Of a DNA stretch of 64,000 bases, positions 62,160 through 64,000 are shown one piece after another; position 1 is the first letter of the stretch; each line of letters starts with the position of its first letter. The position numbers were made by a program, and so were the translations under genes. The stretch is from Lingula anatina (lineage: Eukaryota; Brachiopoda; Lingulata; Lingulida; Lingulidae), in the NCBI RefSeq assembly GCF_001039355.2, contig NW_019775454.1, positions 62,001 through 126,000 of the forward strand. Reading direction: 5' to 3'. The notes under the pieces are model-generated. The model made no database searches and was not told where the DNA came from. It was given only the letters and a program-made list of their open reading frames with translations.

Positions 62160-64000
62160 CAGGGGCAGCGCACCAAGTTTGGGACAGGAGAGATGTTTAT
62201 ATGAACAAGCCTGTAGTCTAGTCGTACATGGCCCATTAGTGGCAAGGGTAAATTAACCATCCTAGTCTGACTATGGAATTTTAATGAGGGATAAGGTGAA
62301 GATATGAAAACTTACAGATGCACTGACATGCACAGTGGGTATTGTATTTCACTTGCTGCTGGTCTCTTTATTGCAGTGGTTAATAATCTTGATCACCTGT
62401 TTTAGTTACCATTGGAGGTACAAGAGGTTGGACCAGCCTGAGTCATGGAATTTGTATCACACTGACAGTGACAGAAAGGAAATGTTGCATTTAGGCTGTT
62501 TACATATATGGAGATGGTGATTTATTTCAATTTCCTCCAGAGTAGAAGTGATTGCATTAGCTAGCATGTTAGTGTTTCCTAGCGCATGATATTGGACTCT
62601 AGATTTGAATGCACAAGTTTTTAGCAACTGCACAAAAAGTGTCTAGCTGCTGTTCAAATTCAAGGAAAATCCAATTTAATACTTAGTCTGGGTTAGTTGA
62701 CAAATATTAACAGTGCTAATCATTAAGTCAGTATGGAGAAGGTGCAGTGTACATTGCTGAGAAGGTTTTGTCATTATTTCGCAGAACAGCTACCCAAGTC
62801 TACATTGTCATGATAATGCTAGGGTTAAAAAAACACTGAATTGCTCTCTGGGGATTGCCAGGTTATGTGCGAAGTAAGGTAAATGTGTGCTTTTCATTTC
62901 AAACCCTGGCACTTGTTGAAAATCAACATAACGCGCACTCTACCTGTGGATTAGCTGAAGAATAAACCTGGTGTTGAAAGGGGAAAGTTAAAATATTCTG
63001 CCTTTTGCTGACATGAATTGATAATGGCCTCTGAAATTATATCCTGCCTGGGAATATAATATGCAATAAAAACTATGAATAAAATGGAAAATAGGTTTGC
63101 TGAATTTTGTGAACAGGGTGTAATAACATTGAAAAGCATTTAATTTACTGCACAGATTAGGCTGTAGGTTTCTCCCTGATTTTTTGCAACATGTTGTAGT
63201 TGTGGCAAGACAAAGTTCTTGTTAACAAAAATGAAATTTAATTCATCAGTTGCACAATTATGTAAAGTTTCAACAATGTTTACAGATTGCCAGTAGCAAC
63301 ATCATCAGTTTACACTAGTATCTCTTCTACACAAAGCATCTTTATCTCTGTCCTTTCCTCTGGTCTTCATCTATCTATTGGAGGGGGATATCTCTACCCG
63401 ATACTGCCACACAAATATCCCATTTTATCGCTAGGGTCCTGTGATAAAGATTGTGTGCAGTGAATTCCAATTTTGATCAGTAGTCTATTTATTCACTAGC
63501 ACAATGGTGTTTACCTGTTGTATGCAGGTTACCTTGTGACCCTGGCCTCTGTTCATTTACCCACCAGGAGATCAAATATGCCATTATGGGTTTATTCTCC
63601 ACTCACTGGCAGGACAGGATAGGTTTGTTGAAATGTCTGGAAATCTGCTTGCGTATTATAATTTTTTTTGAATTTTGTAGTGGGGGGGGGGTGAACTTGA
63701 ATTAAGAAATACTAATCCGAAATTACTATTATTTTTCATCTTGGGTAGGCGTAACTCTTGCAGGAGGTGAAATTTTATGTAGTATATATAAGAATGAATG
63801 TTCATGTTGGAGCATATGCTGAATTGGCTGTAGCCTTTGGCATAATATATATTGTAATATGTGAATTTTATGAAATCAGTAAAAGGAAGAAAGGAAATAT
63901 TCCCTTGGGGATGTTTCATCGGTTGGCTATTGAATTCTTTGATCAATATTGCACTGGTGAAACTTGGGGTTGCTCAGTCCATCATACCAGGTGAGACTTT

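Larger units (their letters stand above)
51739..64000 (+). other. Probable KDM3 intron 1 and beyond, no certain exon
   Basis: In 12 kb I could not find the expected next block (a VEFD-type segment followed by Trp-rich sequence). One candidate small exon is at 52948-53019. Three inverted-repeat elements (56342-56511, 56791-57272 and 61956-62159) lie here. The other ORFs are short, without splice context, and look like chance. Confidence 0.45.

Noticed and set aside
63758-63994. 78-codon plus-strand ORF near the right edge
   Set aside because: It is hydrophobic and AT-driven, with no match to KDM3 and no convincing acceptor phase. It cannot be supported as an exon.
1-64000. Search for CRISPR arrays, tRNA, rRNA and viral or retroelement genes
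   Set aside because: No regularly spaced short repeats, cloverleaf with A and B boxes, rRNA blocks or reverse transcriptase/integrase motifs were seen. The DNA is animal nuclear sequence with nonautonomous DNA elements only.

Overview
The window is nuclear DNA of an animal, AT-rich, with split genes, GT-AG introns from about 80 bases to several kilobases, and many short inverted-repeat transposons. The gene content (NF-YA, snRNP G, REEP, KDM3) and the REEP-KDM3 linkage suit an invertebrate bilaterian, most likely a deuterostome such as a hemichordate or echinoderm. The species cannot be fixed from the sequence.

Layout. (a) 161-762 (+) is the last coding exon of a glutamine-rich gene that enters from the left. 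(b) 2485-5100 (-) is a five-exon NF-YA gene, tail-to-tail with (a) and head-to-head with (c). (c) 6371-8260 (+) is a complete four-exon SNRPG (Sm protein G). (d) 7404-10534 and 10539-13763 are two near-identical direct copies of a 3.1-3.2 kb segment that meet at a single N. Each holds SNRPG exons 3-4 and the last two exons of the next gene. This looks like two alleles assembled in tandem. (e) 12235-21330 (-) is a six-exon gene for a 486-residue glutamine-rich coiled-coil protein that I cannot assign; its last exon is a paralogue of (a). (f) 21.4-29.3 kb has no gene that I can support. (g) 30001-50927 (-) is a nine-exon REEP1-4-type gene with long introns that hold several MITEs. (h) From 51583 (+) a KDM3/JMJD1-type histone demethylase gene begins. 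Only its first coding exon is certain; the rest is intron or lies beyond the right edge.

How they fit together. There is no operon-like logic. The structure consists of two divergent gene pairs (NF-YA/SNRPG and REEP/KDM3), each probably with a shared promoter, and convergent pairs between them. The two most notable points are the glutamine-rich gene family flanking NF-YA and SNRPG, and the REEP-KDM3 head-to-head pair, which matches the REEP1/KDM3A, REEP2/KDM3B, REEP3/JMJD1C and REEP4/HR neighbourhoods of vertebrates.
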